A stretch of 33,972 nt of DNA from Bacteroidales bacterium (GTDB lineage Bacteria; Bacteroidota; Bacteroidia; Bacteroidales; WCHB1-69), in the NCBI GenBank assembly GCA_024682995.1, contig JAIKYR010000167.1, positions 1 to 33,972 of the forward strand. Reading direction: 5' to 3'. Both the position numbers and the translations under genes were made by a program. A model generated the notes under the pieces. It ran no database searches. It was given only the letters and a program-made list of their open reading frames with translations, and had not been told where the DNA came from. Each line of letters begins with the position of its first letter. Within the stretch, counting starts at the first letter, position 1. Positions 32,338 to 33,972 of this stretch are shown one piece after another.

Positions 32338-33432
32338 ATGAAAGAAACCGTTTACAGAGCGAAACATGAGGCTTTAGGAGCCAAAATGGAAGAGTTTGCC
32401 GGCTTTTACATGCCGATCCAATACGACAGCATCACCAACGAGCACCTGCAGGTGCGCAACAAGGTGGGCGTGTTTGACGTGTCCCACATGGGCGAGTTCA
32501 CCGTGAAGGGCCCGAAGGCGCTGGCCCTGCTGCAGCACATCACCACCAATGACGTGGCTGCCCTCTACCCGGGCAAGGTGCAATACAGCTGCTTCCCCAA
32601 CGGCAAGGGCGGTATTGTGGACGACCTGCTAGTCTATAACCTGCACGATGAAGATTATCTTTTGGTGGTCAACGCCGCCAACATCGACAAAGACTGGGCC
32701 TGGGTTGTGGAGCAGAACAAGAACTTCGGCGCTGAAATCGAGAACATCTCCGACAACATCTCCCAGCTGGCCGTCCAGGGTCCTCTGGCGCTCAAGGCCA
32801 TGCAGAAGCTGACCGACGCCTCCGTCATCGACATGGAGTATTACACCAACAAAATCATCAAGTTCGCCGGTTTCGACAATATTCTCTTCTCCACCACAGG
32901 CTATACTGGCTCTGGCGGTTGCGAGATCTATTTCCCGAACGAATATGCCATGCAGATCTGGGACGCCGTCTTTGAGGCTGGTGCCGAGTTCGACATCAAA
33001 CCCATCGGCTTGGGCGCACGCGACACCCTCCGTTTGGAAATGGCCTTCTGCCTCTACGGCCACGAGATCGACGACACCATCTCCCCCATTGAGGCCGGTT
33101 TGGGCTGGATCACCAAATTCGTGGACGGCAAGGACTTCATCGACCGCAAATTCATGGAAGACCTCAAGGCCAACGGCGTGACACGCCGCATTGCCGGTTT
33201 CGAACTCATCGACCGCGGCATTCCGAGAAACGGCTATGAGGTTTGCGACGCTGAAGGCAACCTCATTGGCGAGGTGCGTTCCGGCACGTTCGGACCGTCC
33301 GTCAACAAGGGCATCGGCACCGCGTTGATCAAGAAAGAATTCGCCAAAGCCGGCACGGAAATCTTCATCAAGGTGCGCAACCGCCTGCTGAAGGCCGTCA
33401 CCGTGAAGATGCCGTTCTACAAACCCGAATAA
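32338..33432 (+). CDS. gcvT: Aminomethyltransferase, glycine cleavage system T protein
   Basis: 364 residues, the normal family length. Motifs of the folate-binding T protein run through the whole length: [103 protein letters not shown] and [16 protein letters not shown]. It transfers the aminomethyl group from the lipoylated H protein to tetrahydrofolate, releasing ammonia and 5,10-methylene-THF in the cytoplasm. The H and P genes are not in the window. The gene has its own -7 box and ends in a strong terminator, so it is a single-gene unit here. The 280-residue reverse ORF over it is a shadow. Confidence 0.96.
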   Translation: MKETVYRAKHEALGAKMEEFAGFYMPIQYDSITNEHLQVRNKVGVFDVSHMGEFTVKGPKALALLQHITTNDVAALYPGKVQYSCFPNGKGGIVDDLLVYNLHDEDYLLVVNAANIDKDWAWVVEQNKNFGAEIENISDNISQLAVQGPLALKAMQKLTDASVIDMEYYTNKIIKFAGFDNILFSTTGYTGSGGCEIYFPNEYAMQIWDAVFEAGAEFDIKPIGLGARDTLRLEMAFCLYGHEIDDTISPIEAGLGWITKFVDGKDFIDRKFMEDLKANGVTRRIAGFELIDRGIPRNGYEVCDAEGNLIGEVRSGTFGPSVNKGIGTALIKKEFAKAGTEIFIKVRNRLLKAVTVKMPFYKPE

Positions 33433-33450
33433 TCGGAGGAATACATTGTA

Positions 33451-33523
33451 AAAAAGGTAGCGACGCCACAATGTGACATCACAAAAGGTAGCGACGCCAC
33501 AATGTGACGTCGCTACCTTTTTT
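33451..33523 (+). terminator. gcvT: Strong intrinsic terminator of gcvT with a duplicated 5' arm
   Basis: AAAAGGTAGCGACG (33483-33496), loop CCACAATGTGA, CGTCGCTACCTTTT (33508-33521) forms a perfect 14-bp stem ending in T residues. The same arm and loop (AAAAAGGTAGCGACGCCACA, then ATGTGAC) occurs once more immediately upstream at 33451-33477. The 3' arm could therefore pair with either copy. The symmetric A-tract and T-tract make it potentially bidirectional. Confidence 0.85.
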
Positions 33524-33707
33524 CGTGGGCGCCTTCACCTATAAGGGTTTCGTTTTCAAAACATTTAACGAGGAAAAACAAAATGGCAACGGTTCACCTC
33601 AACAAGCTCGGCATCACAGCGAATGACGACACACCAGACAGGCATTCCAGTGCTTGATATACAATGGAAAATTTTTAATTACAACATATACTTGTTTTCG
33701 CTATATG
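33524..33707. other. Spacer between the gcvT terminator and the GIN-like remnant
   Basis: No supported gene. A 24-residue frame (33583-33657) with an AGGA ten nt before its ATG is present but resembles nothing I know and is below a reportable level. Confidence 0.3.
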
Positions 33708-33947
33708 CTAAAAACGAGGTCTCACCGTTGAGCCGCCAGATGCAGGGCAGTTGATATTGGGATGACACTCGTCGGAATAGGTTCCGTAAGTGAGGGTGCT
33801 GGCACCGCTGAGATCCACATTCAATTGTGAGCAGATGGTTACATCGGCGTTGCTGGCGCCACTCATCTCCCCGTACACTGATTCGGCAGAGAGATAGGGG
33901 GCCTTCAGGGTGCTGGCACCACTGAGGTCAATTTCCATCTTCTCCAA
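33708..33947 (-). pseudogene. C-terminal remnant of a GIN/DUF2807 adhesin-like protein
   Basis: 79 residues with the repeating beta-helix phrases of head-GIN domains: IDLSGASTLKAPYLSAESV, EMSGASNADVTI and VDLSGASTLTYGTYSDE. Intact members are 200-300-residue secreted or lipid-anchored proteins. Here an in-frame TAG (visible as CTA at 33958-33960) lies four codons upstream of the first usable start, and there is no signal peptide. The open part is therefore either a decayed gene, a frameshifted gene continuing beyond the window, or a fragment. Only 12 bases follow, so the rest cannot be seen. Confidence 0.6.
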
Positions 33948-33972
33948 TTTGGTGGGCTAGAAACCGTCAATG

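Noticed and set aside
32629-33471. 280-residue minus-strand ORF over gcvT
   Set aside because: Shadow of a clear gcvT; the composition is biased and no domain pattern is visible.
33583-33657. 24-codon ORF after the gcvT terminator
   Set aside because: Short, no family resemblance and no promoter box nearby.

Overview
This window looks like a chromosomal segment of an uncultivated gut- or rumen-type member of the Bacteroidota, most likely Bacteroidales. Several things point there: TAnnTTTG -7 boxes in front of many genes, few Shine-Dalgarno sites, secreted proteins whose signal peptides end in A-Q, a type IX secretion (T9SS) C-terminal-like module, and lineage-typical families (FISUMP, DUF5618, ORF6N, RhuM, Rpn). 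No rRNA, tRNA, CRISPR array or complete insertion sequence was seen. Domain names come from reading the sequence and remembered family motifs, not from searches.

Layout. 1-6.2 kb (+): a gene tail, a flavodoxin-fold reductase, a secreted M28 peptidase, and a 1195-residue fusion of an EamA/DMT transporter to a periplasmic transglutaminase-like module. 6.2-8.8 kb (-): two tandem DUF5618-like genes and two tandem ORF6N regulators, interleaved with GC-rich palindromic repeats. 8.8-21.9 kb (-): one long, tightly packed array encoding a sigma factor, an anti-sigma factor, a secreted caspase-like peptidase, an Ig/coiled-coil/barrel protein, an SUMF1-fold lipoprotein, a giant multi-FISUMP surface protein, a DUF4384-like protein, an LPP20-like protein and a secreted transglutaminase-like protein. 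A structured, terminator-ended leader or ncRNA candidate lies just upstream of the sigma gene. 22.4-24.7 kb: repeats, a RhuM gene broken by a nested inverted-repeat element, and an Rpn-type nuclease. 24.7-27.3 kb: divergent genes for an aromatic amino acid ammonia-lyase (closer to tyrosine ammonia-lyase than to HutH) and an epimerase-type L-threonine dehydrogenase. 27.3-32.2 kb (+), only 18 nt after the latter: a CHASE2 membrane protein, a caspase-Sel1 protein and a barrel-FISUMP fusion. 32.3-33.5 kb: gcvT and a strong terminator. The right end holds a remnant of a GIN (DUF2807) adhesin-like gene.

Main idea. The two caspase loci (8.8-21.9 kb and 27.3-32.2 kb) share three parts: a secreted caspase with an intact His/Cys dyad, a homologous small outer-membrane-barrel-like domain, and FISUMP domains. 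In the second locus the barrel is fused directly to FISUMP; in the first they are separate genes. This fusion links the parts and suggests a surface-display and envelope-sensing system with a proteolytic effector, controlled by an ECF-type sigma/anti-sigma pair in one version and associated with CHASE2 in the other. The parts are recognisable. The assembly and its function are inference.
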